NCBI RefSeq assembly: GCF_001191005.1
Contig: NZ_CP012201.1
Location: 4,898,001-4,962,000 of the forward strand
DNA length: 64,000 bases
Direction: 5' to 3'
From: Massilia sp. NR 4-1
GTDB taxonomy: Bacteria > Pseudomonadota > Gammaproteobacteria > Burkholderiales > Burkholderiaceae_D
Position 1 is the first letter of the stretch, and every line of letters begins with the position of its first letter. The position numbers were made by a program, and so were the translations under genes. Positions 42,496-51,677 of this stretch are shown in pieces. Under the pieces are notes generated by a model. The model had not been told where the DNA came from, made no database searches, and was given only the letters and a program-made list of their open reading frames with translations.

Positions 42496-44331
42496 TTATG
42501 GCGCCGGCACGAACAGGTCGGTTCCAGCCCTTGCGCCGAGCATCGCCAGGCGGCCAAGGTCCGCGATTCGAATCAGTCCGCCTCGCGTGGCACCGTCTGG
42601 TAACTTCTTCGCGCCGACCAGTTCGATGCCTGGCAGCGAACGAGACAACGCTGAGGCTTTCTTTTCCATGGCACGTGCAAGGTCAGCCAGCGGAATGTAG
42701 CTCTGACGGAATGCCAGCAACTGATGCGGTAGGACGACACGGCATGGCTGGCCACGGCGTTGAATCGACTCCGATTCGAGCAGGCCTTCATCTATCCAGT
42801 GAGAGATCGACTCCCACTTCCAGCCAGTCGCCGTGGCCAACTGTTGGATCGACATTCCTGCTTCGAGCAATGGTGCGCCGAAGTATTGCGATACATCCGA
42901 CCTCAGGAAGGGCATTTCACCCAGGGTTCGAGCACGCGCTATGGCTTTCACTTCGCCCTTCGCAATGGCCTTCATCAAAGACTCGATGGCCTGCTTCTCA
43001 CCCATTCGACGGCTGGTCAGCTCCGCCCAGGTGAGCGTAGCGTCATGAGCTACAGCGATGGGTTCAGCCGACTGAGCCACCTGTTCATACAGGTCCTGCA
43101 TGGACTGGCGCTTGACCGGCCCGCCCTTCATGAGGTCCTCGCGCCAGCGAAGGTCGGACAGGATAACGCCAGCTGTCTTCATGCGATCAAGCACCGTTGG
43201 CGAAACACATGCGAATTCACAGGCCGCGAGGTCGGAAATCCATTCTGCTCGTTGTTGCTGGATGCGCTCAACTTCAGCGGTTGGAATTTCATGCACTTGG
43301 CCACGCGTACCGATGCGACGTGTGCGGTGTTTGCATTCGCCGACTTTAAGAGCATCATGAAGCCAGGAAATACTGACGCCGAAGGCCTTGGCTGCATCTC
43401 GAGCTCGCATGTATCCACTCGCATCCTCGGCCATGGCCTTGGCGGAATCTAGTCCCAGCACACAATCAGATTTCTCGGCCGCGACGTCGATGATGATTTG
43501 CAGGAGGGGCTCAAGAGTTGTGCCCTGGGAGAGCTTGCGAAGGCTGATATACCATTCACCCAGCAGCGTATTCAGTGTGCGCGCATTTTTGCGGCCGGCG
43601 GCAATGCGCTGTTCAACATGAGATCGAAATCCCATTGGCCAGTCAGCCAGCAATGCGTCAAGCGGCGCAAGAAATTCGACCGCATCGGCGACGGATTTGG
43701 GTAAGGCTGCGCGGCGCGGCAGTCCAGGTTGATTCGGATCGGCGTACAGGCAGAGTGTTCGAATGACCTTTGTCAGTACGCTAATGTTCACGCCGTGGAG
43801 CGCCGGTTTGATGTTGACCGACCTTTGGTCATTCGCAATTAATGCCGACAACCACTGTTGCGCCGGAGTTGCCGGAACGTGAGGCAGGCTGCTCAAGTCC
43901 TGGCCACACGAGCACAATCCTATGTACAGCCGCTCCAACGACAAGTGATTTCCACAAGCGTTGCATTGATCAATCAGCTGAATATGATGCTGAGGGCAAG
44001 CCGTGACATAGGTGTGCTCCCACTGGTGGCGGAGGTGCGTGGACTCAGCCATACATACAGGACATACCGCGTCAGAATGCGCGCGATGCAGTTGCCCCCA
44101 AGTGTGGCACTGGTCTTCTTTCTGCTTGGCGGTTTCGGTCCACACCGGTTCCAGGCCGAGGTTACGGGCGACATCTTCTGAGTGCGTCACCAATGCGCGA
44201 CGATTACGCTCGACACCCGCCGTGTTCGTCAGATTCCGCCAACTGAAAAGCGCATTGTCGGCGGAAAGGCGGCGATAGAATCCCATTCCGGATTCGTCAT
44301 CCCGAGGCGGATAGGTAACGATGAGGCTCAT
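42496..44331 (-). CDS. TniQ/TnsD-like target-selection protein
   Basis: A 611-aa protein with an N-terminal TniQ domain. It begins TYPPRDDESGMGFYRRL and contains zinc-ligand pairs CPVC, CPQHH, CNACG and CSCG (about residues 92-158). The long C-terminal part has helix-turn-helix-like segments (ARDAAKAFGVSISWLHDAL; IQQLATATGWKWESISHWI). Such proteins choose the insertion site for Tn7-like elements. It overlaps the upstream TniB/TnsC gene by 4 bases and is last in the tnsA-B-C-tniQ operon. Confidence 0.88.
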   Translation of the reverse strand: MSLIVTYPPRDDESGMGFYRRLSADNALFSWRNLTNTAGVERNRRALVTHSEDVARNLGLEPVWTETAKQKEDQCHTWGQLHRAHSDAVCPVCMAESTHLRHQWEHTYVTACPQHHIQLIDQCNACGNHLSLERLYIGLCSCGQDLSSLPHVPATPAQQWLSALIANDQRSVNIKPALHGVNISVLTKVIRTLCLYADPNQPGLPRRAALPKSVADAVEFLAPLDALLADWPMGFRSHVEQRIAAGRKNARTLNTLLGEWYISLRKLSQGTTLEPLLQIIIDVAAEKSDCVLGLDSAKAMAEDASGYMRARDAAKAFGVSISWLHDALKVGECKHRTRRIGTRGQVHEIPTAEVERIQQQRAEWISDLAACEFACVSPTVLDRMKTAGVILSDLRWREDLMKGGPVKRQSMQDLYEQVAQSAEPIAVAHDATLTWAELTSRRMGEKQAIESLMKAIAKGEVKAIARARTLGEMPFLRSDVSQYFGAPLLEAGMSIQQLATATGWKWESISHWIDEGLLESESIQRRGQPCRVVLPHQLLAFRQSYIPLADLARAMEKKASALSRSLPGIELVGAKKLPDGATRGGLIRIADLGRLAMLGARAGTDLFVPAP

Positions 44332-45314
44332 GGCTTATCTCCTGATTTTTTGCGAACTGGTATGGATGCGGCATTGCTGGTCAAAACATGGACGTACGCC
44401 TGCCTCAGCGCAGCAGGTTCCACGCCTACCTCTGCGATGCCGGAATCTTGGAAAGCGAGTTTGTGCGGTGAACCAGCGTGGCTGACATCCTCAAGTGTTC
44501 TCTGGCAGTCTGCATATGTGACAGCACGAGGAGCTTCATTCGCCATTGAGCGGGCCAACTCGCGCATAAAGTCTGCGAGTACCCCGATCAGTCCACCAGT
44601 TAGCAGATAGCTTTGTTGAGTCAGCACTCGGTGGCTCACGTCAATGGGGTAACCTGCGGCAGAAAACAGGTGCGCATAAGTTGCAACGCATGAGAGATAT
44701 GCCGTCATCTGTTGGGTATCGCTCGCGTCGTAAGGCAGGAAATTCCGGGCAGGACAGGCCCGACGACGGAGCTGCTCATTCGCCGAAAAAAGGCGCTCAA
44801 GTCGCGGAATGCCGAAGAGGATGAGCGTCATGTCGAGCGTGTCAGCTAGCGTCTTGAGCCAGTCGCTGGCGGCGCGCGGGGGAACTCGCGACCCCTCATC
44901 CACAAGGTGGGATATCTCGTCAAAGATCACCACACGTGTCCCGGCAAGACGCAGCTGCGCCACCATCAGATCGAACATGGCTCCAGCGGTCATGCTGCCC
45001 GGCACCTGGATTCCCAAGGCGCGTAACACGCTCTTGGGAAGCAGTTTGGCCGTTGCGGATTGAGGGACCTCCACAACGAGTACCGGTACATTGCGCCGCC
45101 CGTCGTTACGGCGTTCAGGGTAATCACGCGACAGCCTGGCAATGAGGGAAGACTTACCCACGCCGCTCGGACCCGGCACACGGACAATCTTGGGAGCGAA
45201 TCCTGCTATGGCGTCATCGACACGCTGCTTAAGGGAAGTAAGGTGCTCCATGAACATTGGGTGCGGAAGTTCGCAGGTCTCAATATCACGGCGCAGTTGT
45301 TGAGCTGGCGTCAC
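44328..45314 (-). CDS. TnsC/TniB-type AAA+ transposition ATPase
   Basis: A 328-aa AAA+ ATPase with Walker A VPGPSGVGKSSL and Walker B VVIFDEISHL, followed by a sensor region (LILFGIPRLERLF). It links the target-selector TniQ to the TnsAB transposase and gives target immunity in this family. Four-base overlaps at both ends show strict operon coupling. Confidence 0.9.
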   Translation of the reverse strand: MTPAQQLRRDIETCELPHPMFMEHLTSLKQRVDDAIAGFAPKIVRVPGPSGVGKSSLIARLSRDYPERRNDGRRNVPVLVVEVPQSATAKLLPKSVLRALGIQVPGSMTAGAMFDLMVAQLRLAGTRVVIFDEISHLVDEGSRVPPRAASDWLKTLADTLDMTLILFGIPRLERLFSANEQLRRRACPARNFLPYDASDTQQMTAYLSCVATYAHLFSAAGYPIDVSHRVLTQQSYLLTGGLIGVLADFMRELARSMANEAPRAVTYADCQRTLEDVSHAGSPHKLAFQDSGIAEVGVEPAALRQAYVHVLTSNAASIPVRKKSGDKP

Positions 45315-47338
45315 AGCAGTTTTTCTCCAGTAGTACGATTTACAATGGTCATCAATGGCGCATCGTCATAAGAGACGACGGCCGGCTGAAGGTCGTCAGC
45401 GGGCAATGCTGGGTTGGTCGATGGCGCAGGGCCATAGGGCACCTGCGATGAAAGCGGCCGGTCGAGGGTGCGTTGGATTGCCGATTGGTCTTTAGCTCGG
45501 CGTACGGTTGCCTTGTCCTCTTCTCGCTTGCTACGTGTTTTTCGCACCTTTCGATTTCCGGTAACTGCATCGTCAATGTCACGCAGGAACTGCACTTGGT
45601 CATTCGGAACCGGCCAGTCGCCCATGGGTGAATCGAATTGGCCTTTGGCTTCTGCAAAGGTCCATGCTGGTGTTTGCGGACGAACGTGTTCGTGCGTCAG
45701 CGTGACGAGCGGAAGGTTGTCGTCCTCGTACACGTACACCTGGCGAAAATCGTCGGGGTTGTAGACGACATGGAGCTGAGCGTGGTCACCGTACTTGGCC
45801 AAAAGATATGACATGGCATCGCCCTTATAGCGGAAGCCGTGTTCGACCGTGATGCCCGTCTTTGCGCTCAACGTGCACGGTTTGTGCTCATAGAGCGCAG
45901 CCATCCATTGTTGTCGTGGCGGCGGCATGGTGATCGGATGTCCCATCTCTTCGGTTAGATACTTCAGGCGCTCAAGCGGTGTTTTACCCTTGACCGAATC
46001 GACTAGCAGTTCGTCCCAGCGCAGGCGGTCAAGCGGAGTGTTAACCCAGCTCTCGTAAAGCCACCGGACAACCCATGTCTCCAGCGCTTCGACTGTCATC
46101 AACTCATCACCTCGCGCCTCTGGATCACGCACACCATCTTTTCCTTCAAAACGAGTGCAACCAGGGAGGCGCTGCAATGCGTCCTTGAGACTCCTATTCA
46201 GGCGCTCGATAAACGGCTTGCCTTGAGCTTCCTTCGCTTTGCAATGCTTGACGTCCATATCCAGGGTCTCTAGGCGAACGATTCGGCCTCCCTTGGTTTC
46301 CGGGCCATTGTCAAAAATGACTTGGGCAGGCGTACCAAAAATGTTCAATGCGTGAACAATCCCCAGCTCGTTGAAGCGAGCTGCCTTGGCGGGCGTAAGG
46401 TACATCTCAAGGCACCGTAGAGAATCCATTTCGCGTGGTGCACCGATGACGAGATGCCATCCAACTGGGTAGCCGGTGCAAACATCAATCGCAAGGACAA
46501 TGTAGATGGTCCGCGCAATGCCATGGGGAGTGCGCACAACGAATGGAAGATGCAGTGCATCTTGCTCGATGCGTGCAAACGGGAAGGCCGCGCGAATGCG
46601 CTTCTTTGCGAACGACTTTCCTGCAACCCGGTTAAGCGGGTCCATGCGGTCATACTCGATATCCACGGTCAGGCTACGAATCACCGAGACCACGAACTTG
46701 CGGCTAATGGTATGTTTGACTACGTGGAGACCGCGACGACGAGCCTCGCGATTGATGTACGCCGTCAGGTCCAAGACCGTCCACTTGGATTCCGTGACCA
46801 GGAACTCGTCCCGAGTAATGCCTTTTATGAACTCTACAAGGTCGGCCGAATACCTGGCAGTTTCATTGCCCTTGTTCTTGTCGCCTTTGAGAACCGGAAG
46901 GCCAAGCAGTTGATTTTTTCGAGCCCGGAAAAGAGTTGCCCGTGATGGAAACGCTCGGACCAAAGGCTTGTCCGAGTTTTCTTGCGTGTAGGCCTCGCGA
47001 GCGAGAGGGATTGCGGCGTCAAACGACAGTTGTCGTTGCGCTTGGATGCCATTGATCCGGCGCAGGGCGTCGTATAGTAAGCGGACATTGGCGTGCAGTG
47101 TCGAGTTGTCTTGTTGGGCGGCCAGGCTGTTGCGGGGCATCCCTTGCCGGTGTACCACTAGGTTACCGGCCGAAATCCCTGCCCGAATGCTGGCTTCATC
47201 GACATATCGGGCCTCGCGTTTCTCCGAATCGAAGATATGGATGGTGCCGGCATGGATACGGCTCTCTAGCACTTCGAAATAGCTATCCGGTTTGCCAGGC
47301 AATACCAGCTTGTCTCCGGCGCGCAGATCGAACATCAT
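45311..47338 (-). CDS. TnsB-type DDE transposase
   Basis: A 675-aa rve-fold transposase. The catalytic triad reads D260 (IEQDALHLPF), D343 (VIFDNGPE) and E378 (KPFIERLNRSL); the spacing of 83 and 35 is close to that of Tn7 TnsB. N-terminal helix-turn-helix domains for end binding precede it, and the C-terminal tail should contact TnsC. Its ATG overlaps the tnsA stop (ATGA). It performs 3'-end cleavage and strand transfer. Confidence 0.92.
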   Translation of the reverse strand: MMFDLRAGDKLVLPGKPDSYFEVLESRIHAGTIHIFDSEKREARYVDEASIRAGISAGNLVVHRQGMPRNSLAAQQDNSTLHANVRLLYDALRRINGIQAQRQLSFDAAIPLAREAYTQENSDKPLVRAFPSRATLFRARKNQLLGLPVLKGDKNKGNETARYSADLVEFIKGITRDEFLVTESKWTVLDLTAYINREARRRGLHVVKHTISRKFVVSVIRSLTVDIEYDRMDPLNRVAGKSFAKKRIRAAFPFARIEQDALHLPFVVRTPHGIARTIYIVLAIDVCTGYPVGWHLVIGAPREMDSLRCLEMYLTPAKAARFNELGIVHALNIFGTPAQVIFDNGPETKGGRIVRLETLDMDVKHCKAKEAQGKPFIERLNRSLKDALQRLPGCTRFEGKDGVRDPEARGDELMTVEALETWVVRWLYESWVNTPLDRLRWDELLVDSVKGKTPLERLKYLTEEMGHPITMPPPRQQWMAALYEHKPCTLSAKTGITVEHGFRYKGDAMSYLLAKYGDHAQLHVVYNPDDFRQVYVYEDDNLPLVTLTHEHVRPQTPAWTFAEAKGQFDSPMGDWPVPNDQVQFLRDIDDAVTGNRKVRKTRSKREEDKATVRRAKDQSAIQRTLDRPLSSQVPYGPAPSTNPALPADDLQPAVVSYDDAPLMTIVNRTTGEKLL

Positions 47339-48105
47339 GACTGCAGCTCCTCAAGCAGGCATAGATGGCTCAGGTCACCATATGCGGCCGACAGCTCAAG
47401 CGTGGAGCAGATGTGGTGGTGCGCCAAGTCTGCTTGCAGTACACCTACGGCCAGAAGGGGCGGAATCAGGCCGGTTGAAATCTGAAGGTCGAGGCACAGT
47501 GCACGTTGAAGTACAGGGCCGGATTCGCAATAGCGCTCGACCTGGTCGATGATTTCCTGAGTCAGGTATTCATGGGCACGCGCCAGTGCTGGCTTCAGCA
47601 GTTGGGTGTTGGCGATGACGGGGTGCCGTTCGTCTGCCGGCACTACTACCGTTGAAAACGGATAGCAATACGCTGCCATGATGGCCTTTGCGCGCTCGAC
47701 TTTCGTCCAGTAGCCTTCTTCGCCTTCGTACCCCTCGAGCTTGACCTCATATGCGCGTTGAAGGCCGTCGATCTGGACGGTGGCGAAGTCCGGTGTGTAC
47801 TCGGATTCGCCACGGCGCCCCCCGCGCAGCTTTCGGGCTTCAGAAATTTCTTCCCACGTGGTCAACAGGCGCCCGCCGACGAGGTCGACGGTGAACGGCT
47901 GTTGCTTGAACGAGCGCACGCGTGGGTCAATGCTAAGAATGTGGGCTACCAGGCGCTCGGCGTCAGAGTCGACGGTGATATGGCCGGCAGCTTTTTGGGA
48001 AAAGGTCCCAATACGCGCCTTCCCGAACGTCCTCGCCGTGAGCCGGACGCCGGCATTTACCGCACTCCGGCGGCTGCGAACACCATAAGATGGCGTATTT
48101 TTCAT
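47335..48105 (-). CDS. TnsA-type endonuclease
   Basis: A 256-aa PD-(D/E)XK nuclease with E50 (SDAERLVA), D106 (EYTPDFATV) and K122 (AYEVKLEG), spaced much like TnsA of Tn7 (E63, D114, K132). It cuts the 5' ends so that the element moves by cut-and-paste. The C-terminal part resembles the TnsC-binding region only loosely. It is the first gene of the four-gene operon; in Tn7 relatives this gene lies next to one transposon end, so an end is expected to the right of 48105. Confidence 0.85.
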   Translation of the reverse strand: MKNTPSYGVRSRRSAVNAGVRLTARTFGKARIGTFSQKAAGHITVDSDAERLVAHILSIDPRVRSFKQQPFTVDLVGGRLLTTWEEISEARKLRGGRRGESEYTPDFATVQIDGLQRAYEVKLEGYEGEEGYWTKVERAKAIMAAYCYPFSTVVVPADERHPVIANTQLLKPALARAHEYLTQEIIDQVERYCESGPVLQRALCLDLQISTGLIPPLLAVGVLQADLAHHHICSTLELSAAYGDLSHLCLLEELQS

Positions 48106-48222
48106 TGCACGCCTCCGCGGCTCTGCCGCTGGTCAGCAGCATGGTCCATGGCCACGAGTACAGTGCTCCTCTGCAGGGATGGCGGCGTAGTGTGCACAGT
48201 TTTCAGCAATGGGTCCTCACAA

Positions 48223-48258
48223 AAATGGCTCGCTATAGATATGTAGCGCGAGCCATTT
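48223..48258. promoter_or_regulatory. 11-bp inverted repeat between tnsA and the DUF6471 gene
   Basis: AAATGGCTCGC (48223-48233) and its exact inverse GCGAGCCATTT (48248-48258) are separated by 14 bases. It lies midway between divergent genes, as expected for an operator read by a dimer, with the DUF6471 protein as candidate. It could also be part of a TnsB-bound transposon end. Confidence 0.6.
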
Positions 48259-48344
48259 GCAATCAGTCGTATGTGACCGAAAAGGCTTGTGGGAGAATAG
48301 CGGCAGGAAAAAATCGAAGGCCGGATGACGGCCAAGGGACAGTA

Positions 48345-48602
48345 ATGAATAGATCGCCAAGCAAGAGTGTTCTGTTGCCCCAGTCGTACGAGGCTTGGGA
48401 GCTGACTGCGAAAGAGTTGATAGAAACCGAGATGATGCGGCGCAATATCCGCTACAAAGAGCTTTCGCGAATGCTCGAGAAGGTGGGAATTGAGGAGTCG
48501 CCTGGCCAGATAAATCGCAAGGTCAACCGCAAACGGTTCAGCGCGGCATTTCTGCTCGCCTGTCTGGTTGCTATGGGAGCAAAAACCATTTCGCTTGAAT
48601 AA
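48345..48602 (+). CDS. DUF6471 small putative DNA-binding protein
   Basis: An 85-aa protein starting at ATG 48345 with AAGGGACA upstream. It has the DUF6471 pattern: W.LTAKELIETEMMRRNIRYKEL, then INRKVNRKRFSAAFLLACL, an HTH-like helical arrangement. It is divergent from tnsA with an inverted repeat between them, which suggests it controls the transposition operon. That role is inference. Confidence 0.72.
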   Translation: MNRSPSKSVLLPQSYEAWELTAKELIETEMMRRNIRYKELSRMLEKVGIEESPGQINRKVNRKRFSAAFLLACLVAMGAKTISLE

Positions 48603-49342
48603 AGGCGTCCTCATGCGAGGTGGACGGCATACCATCCAAGCCGTTCGATTTAGCCTTAGACAGCCCTGTTTCATCGCCTACTCCTGTATTCGTACCCTCT
48701 CACAAATAGGGATTGACCGAGCAGGCGGTTAAAACGACTAATTCTGGCTCATCGTAATATGGCTACGTGCCGGCGTTGCACCGGACTACATTTATTACTC
48801 TAGGCAGCGGTTGCGGGCTTTTCAAGTTGGGCAGCCTAGATAAGGCGCAGTTCCGAGAGGCTGCACCGTTCGAATAGAATCCTTTGAGAGAGTCGAGTAC
48901 GCAGAAGCCTAGAATGGCAGCAATCTTGCGCAATGAGCCCTGGCCGTGGTCACTGTGCTTGGTGCGCATGGCCCACGGCGTGATATTTTGCGTATTTTCC
49001 ACTTTGGCAAGAATGCTATTCTTCAGGCAGATGGCCTAAGGGCAAGCTGATGACGTCGAATTGCTGGCGCTCGCAAAGGATTTAGTCCGGTGCGCGATGT
49101 TGCTAGGCTGGCGTCAGCCCCGAGTGGTAACGACCAGTAACTGCCCTTCAATTACAGTTGTTCCACTCTATTTTCCGACGCTGCAATCCGCGCGTTTTTT
49201 CGGCCTTGTTAATACGCGGTGCGCACAGCAAAAAGCGTTGACCAACATGGTATAAGGGCTCTTGCTTTGATGGTGGGATAATACCGCATTGCAATCAAGA
49301 ATGTTATATTGATAATTTTTGATAAACAACTCGTTAGACCAT
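48603..49342. other. 740-bp region without a supportable gene
   Basis: Only short, unrecognised frames occur (for example 48763-49002 minus, 79 codons). The transposon end expected beyond tnsA should lie here or just before, but I could not find paired terminal repeats by eye. Base composition falls toward the AT-rich module on the right. Confidence 0.4.
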
Positions 49343-49927
49343 ATGAACAGCCACGTTCGCTTACGCGACGCAATGCGCCAAGTGCTCCAGGAAACAGGGG
49401 GCGCCGAAGTCCCGGCCGCCGGTGAGTTCACGCTCCTAGGGGATAATTTTGTGCTGTTTCCCGGCGCCGTCTACGGATTTGCTGCTTGACTCACCGACGA
49501 AGAGAGGCATCGGCTCTTCGAGGAAGCGAAGCGTCGGCGATTGAATCGCATTCGCGAGTTAAACGACTTCCGACTAATCGAAGGCGATCTGTACCCCATC
49601 TATTGGGGCAAGGATAAGCAATTGGGTGCGCGTCCACACCAGCACCTTTACGATCCGACGAAAACCGGTGCGATTCGTCTCTCAGCGTACACATCGCTGG
49701 CGGGAAAGACAATTGCATGTGTCAGCCTGACGGTGGCCGATTTTGAGAACGCCGAGCGCTCCCTTCAGAAAAGATTTCCGGACCTGCTGAAGACTAGCAC
49801 GAAAAATATGCACCTAACAGGGCGGTCGACTCTGACACGTTGTGGCAAGAGCCGCAACCTGCTGGTAAGCTTCATGTTTGATACCGCAGGCAGAATCCGC
49901 CAGCTCCGGCCGGCAACCGTAATCTAA
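49343..49927 (+). pseudogene. Hypothetical gene interrupted by an in-frame TGA
   Basis: From ATG 49343 one reading frame encodes 48 residues ending GAVYGFAA, then a TGA at 49487-49489. The same frame continues without break as LTDEERHRLFEEAKRRR... to TAA at 49927 (193 residues in all). The sequence on both sides is protein-like and shares one frame, so this is one gene with a nonsense codon. The downstream part includes GDLYPIYWGKDKQLG and LTVADFENAERSLQKRF, which vaguely resembles a GIY-YIG core; I do not claim that family. A downstream TTG start (49541) could restart translation. It precedes a DUF262 gene by 27 bases and is probably in one operon with it. Confidence 0.5.
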
Positions 49928-49954
49928 AAAATCATCGATGAGGAGCGCTAGGAT

Positions 49955-51046
49955 TTGGACCAATTAACCGCCACAGAGGCTGCAGAGAAAGTAAGTTATG
50001 AGGAGGGCGATTTTCAGGACGTCCCCCCAAGCGATATCGTTGCATATAACGAATTGCGCTCTTGCGCCGACTTGTACCGAATGTACGATGACGAAGTTCT
50101 CGATGTAAGCCCGACTTTTCAGCGTGAAGTTGCATGGAAGGGACCTGCACAGACAAGATTTATTGACTCGTTAATGAAGCAATTGCCTATTCCGAGTCTT
50201 TGCTTTTCTTACGATTATAAGAACGAAAATTGGCAGGTAATTGACGGCCTTCAGCGAATCTCAAGTGTGATCCGTTTTTTAGATGAAAAATCGGACTGGA
50301 CACTCGCCGCACTCGATGATATCGACCCACGAATCGCTAACAAGAATGTCAAAGATTTCAGGAAGAAAGGCACCGAACTTAATAAACTACGCAGACGCGT
50401 TGAGAACGCAATGCTACCGATTACGGTGCTGCGCTGTGACCCCTCCCTGGAATCACATAGCAATTATCTTTTTACGATATTTCATCGATTAAATACTGGT
50501 GGTTTGAAGCTCAATAATCAAGAAATTCGGAATTGCATCTTCTCCGGTGGATTTAACGACATGCTGCGGGAGCTTGATCATAATGAAAGTTGGCTAAAAA
50601 TTAATGGCCTTGATAAGCCGGTCAATGACAGGTTTAAGCGTCAAGAGGTAATTTTACGATTCTTTGCCTTTTACGAAACCTTCGAGACTTACAAGGAGGG
50701 ATTGGCAAAATTTCTGAACAATTACATGCGAACAAATCGCAGTCAAAGTGATTTGGAAATCGAGGAAAAAAAGGCGTTGTTCACTCGGGTTGTTAATGTG
50801 ATTAAAGACAAGCTTGGCGCCGAAATCGCGAAAGAACGATTGAACCTTTCGTTGTTCGAATCTCTCATGGTAGGCATAGCAAGAAATATTGATAAGGCCG
50901 AAGCTCTTCCCCCAGCAGAGGCCGTGGAGAAACTCAATACTCTGAAAACGCACGAAGAATTCACAGAGGAAAAACTGGTGGAAGGCTTGTCGAAGACGGT
51001 TCGTGTTTTGGGCCGCCTGAATGCAGCAATCAATACCTTCGGCTGA
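49955..51046 (+). CDS. DUF262 (ParB/Srx-like, GmrS-type) protein
   Basis: A 363-aa protein with the DUF262 signature: SPTFQREVAWKGPAQTRFIDS, then WQVIDGLQRISS and FHRLNTGG...LNNQEIRNC. DUF262 domains are found in GmrSD-type restriction enzymes and other phage-defence proteins, where they bind or hydrolyse nucleotides. No C-terminal DUF1524 HNH domain is present, so this is not a complete GmrSD. It starts at TTG 49955 after GAGGAGCG; DNA here is markedly AT-richer than the chromosome. Its stop abuts the HEPN-gene start. Confidence 0.85.
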   Translation: MDQLTATEAAEKVSYEEGDFQDVPPSDIVAYNELRSCADLYRMYDDEVLDVSPTFQREVAWKGPAQTRFIDSLMKQLPIPSLCFSYDYKNENWQVIDGLQRISSVIRFLDEKSDWTLAALDDIDPRIANKNVKDFRKKGTELNKLRRRVENAMLPITVLRCDPSLESHSNYLFTIFHRLNTGGLKLNNQEIRNCIFSGGFNDMLRELDHNESWLKINGLDKPVNDRFKRQEVILRFFAFYETFETYKEGLAKFLNNYMRTNRSQSDLEIEEKKALFTRVVNVIKDKLGAEIAKERLNLSLFESLMVGIARNIDKAEALPPAEAVEKLNTLKTHEEFTEEKLVEGLSKTVRVLGRLNAAINTFG

Positions 51047-51559
51047 ATGAAGATGATTCCTGTAACTTATATTAACCGAAATACATCGGCACTCACCGTT
51101 TGCTTTAATAAGGCTAACAAACCGCTATTGACATTGCTTTATGCGAAGTTGGTTATTATTGAAATAGGCGGCTGGGTCGAGATGTCCATGGATGATTTAA
51201 TCGAACGTGCAGGGAAGAAGATTAAAGACCCGAAAAATGTAAAAGTGCTGGAGCAGGATATTCGAAGAAATTCCGGTTTTCAATACGACACAAATTTCCG
51301 CCCGCTACTTATTAAGGTAGTGGGCCTAGTTCGCGTAGAGCAGCTAGAGGCTAAGTTAGATATGGTCAAGCATACAAAAATGAAAGCGGCCCTGGATATG
51401 CTAAAGGCAGCAAGGAATTCGGTTGCACATACTTATGTCAAGAACCCATCTGGAGGTGCGGTTATTGCTGCCCCTTCGGTATCGATAACTTACTTTAAAG
51501 ATATCTGTGACGGACTAATGAATATTGAAAGTGAAATGAAAAAGCTTAAGATAATTTAA
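51047..51559 (+). CDS. HEPN-domain protein, probable RNase partner of the DUF262 protein
   Basis: A 170-aa protein directly after the DUF262 stop (TGA-ATG). The helical core contains the HEPN active-site pattern R-x4-H at R123 and H128 (AARNSVAHTYV), preceded by LEAKLDMVKHTKMKAALDML. HEPN proteins are metal-independent RNases often used as toxins or abortive-infection effectors. The first 45 residues are poorly HEPN-like and the start could be 51182. DUF262-HEPN adjacency recurs in defence islands; the system here is otherwise unnamed. Confidence 0.7.
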   Translation: MKMIPVTYINRNTSALTVCFNKANKPLLTLLYAKLVIIEIGGWVEMSMDDLIERAGKKIKDPKNVKVLEQDIRRNSGFQYDTNFRPLLIKVVGLVRVEQLEAKLDMVKHTKMKAALDMLKAARNSVAHTYVKNPSGGAVIAAPSVSITYFKDICDGLMNIESEMKKLKII

Positions 51560-51677
51560 TGGTGTAATGTTTTAACGCCGCAGCATGTTCATGGCAGTAA
51601 TCATTACTTCCAAAGCGTTTTAATTGCTACATGTCTTGTAAAAATCGTTTCATTCCTTCTTGCCTTAGCTTTCGTCC

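Noticed and set aside
46454..46945. Plus-strand frame of 163 codons inside tnsB
   Set aside because: Antisense shadow of the DDE transposase catalytic region.
48763..49002. A 79-codon minus-strand frame right of the DUF6471 gene
   Set aside because: No ribosome site, no recognisable family and irregular composition; probably chance.
49487..49489. In-frame TGA considered as a selenocysteine codon
   Set aside because: No convincing SECIS stem-loop follows it, no Sec-type motif surrounds it, and no selenoprotein genes are seen; a nonsense mutation is simpler.
49955..51559. DUF262-HEPN pair considered as a GmrSD type IV restriction system
   Set aside because: GmrSD needs a DUF1524 HNH nuclease, and neither protein has it.
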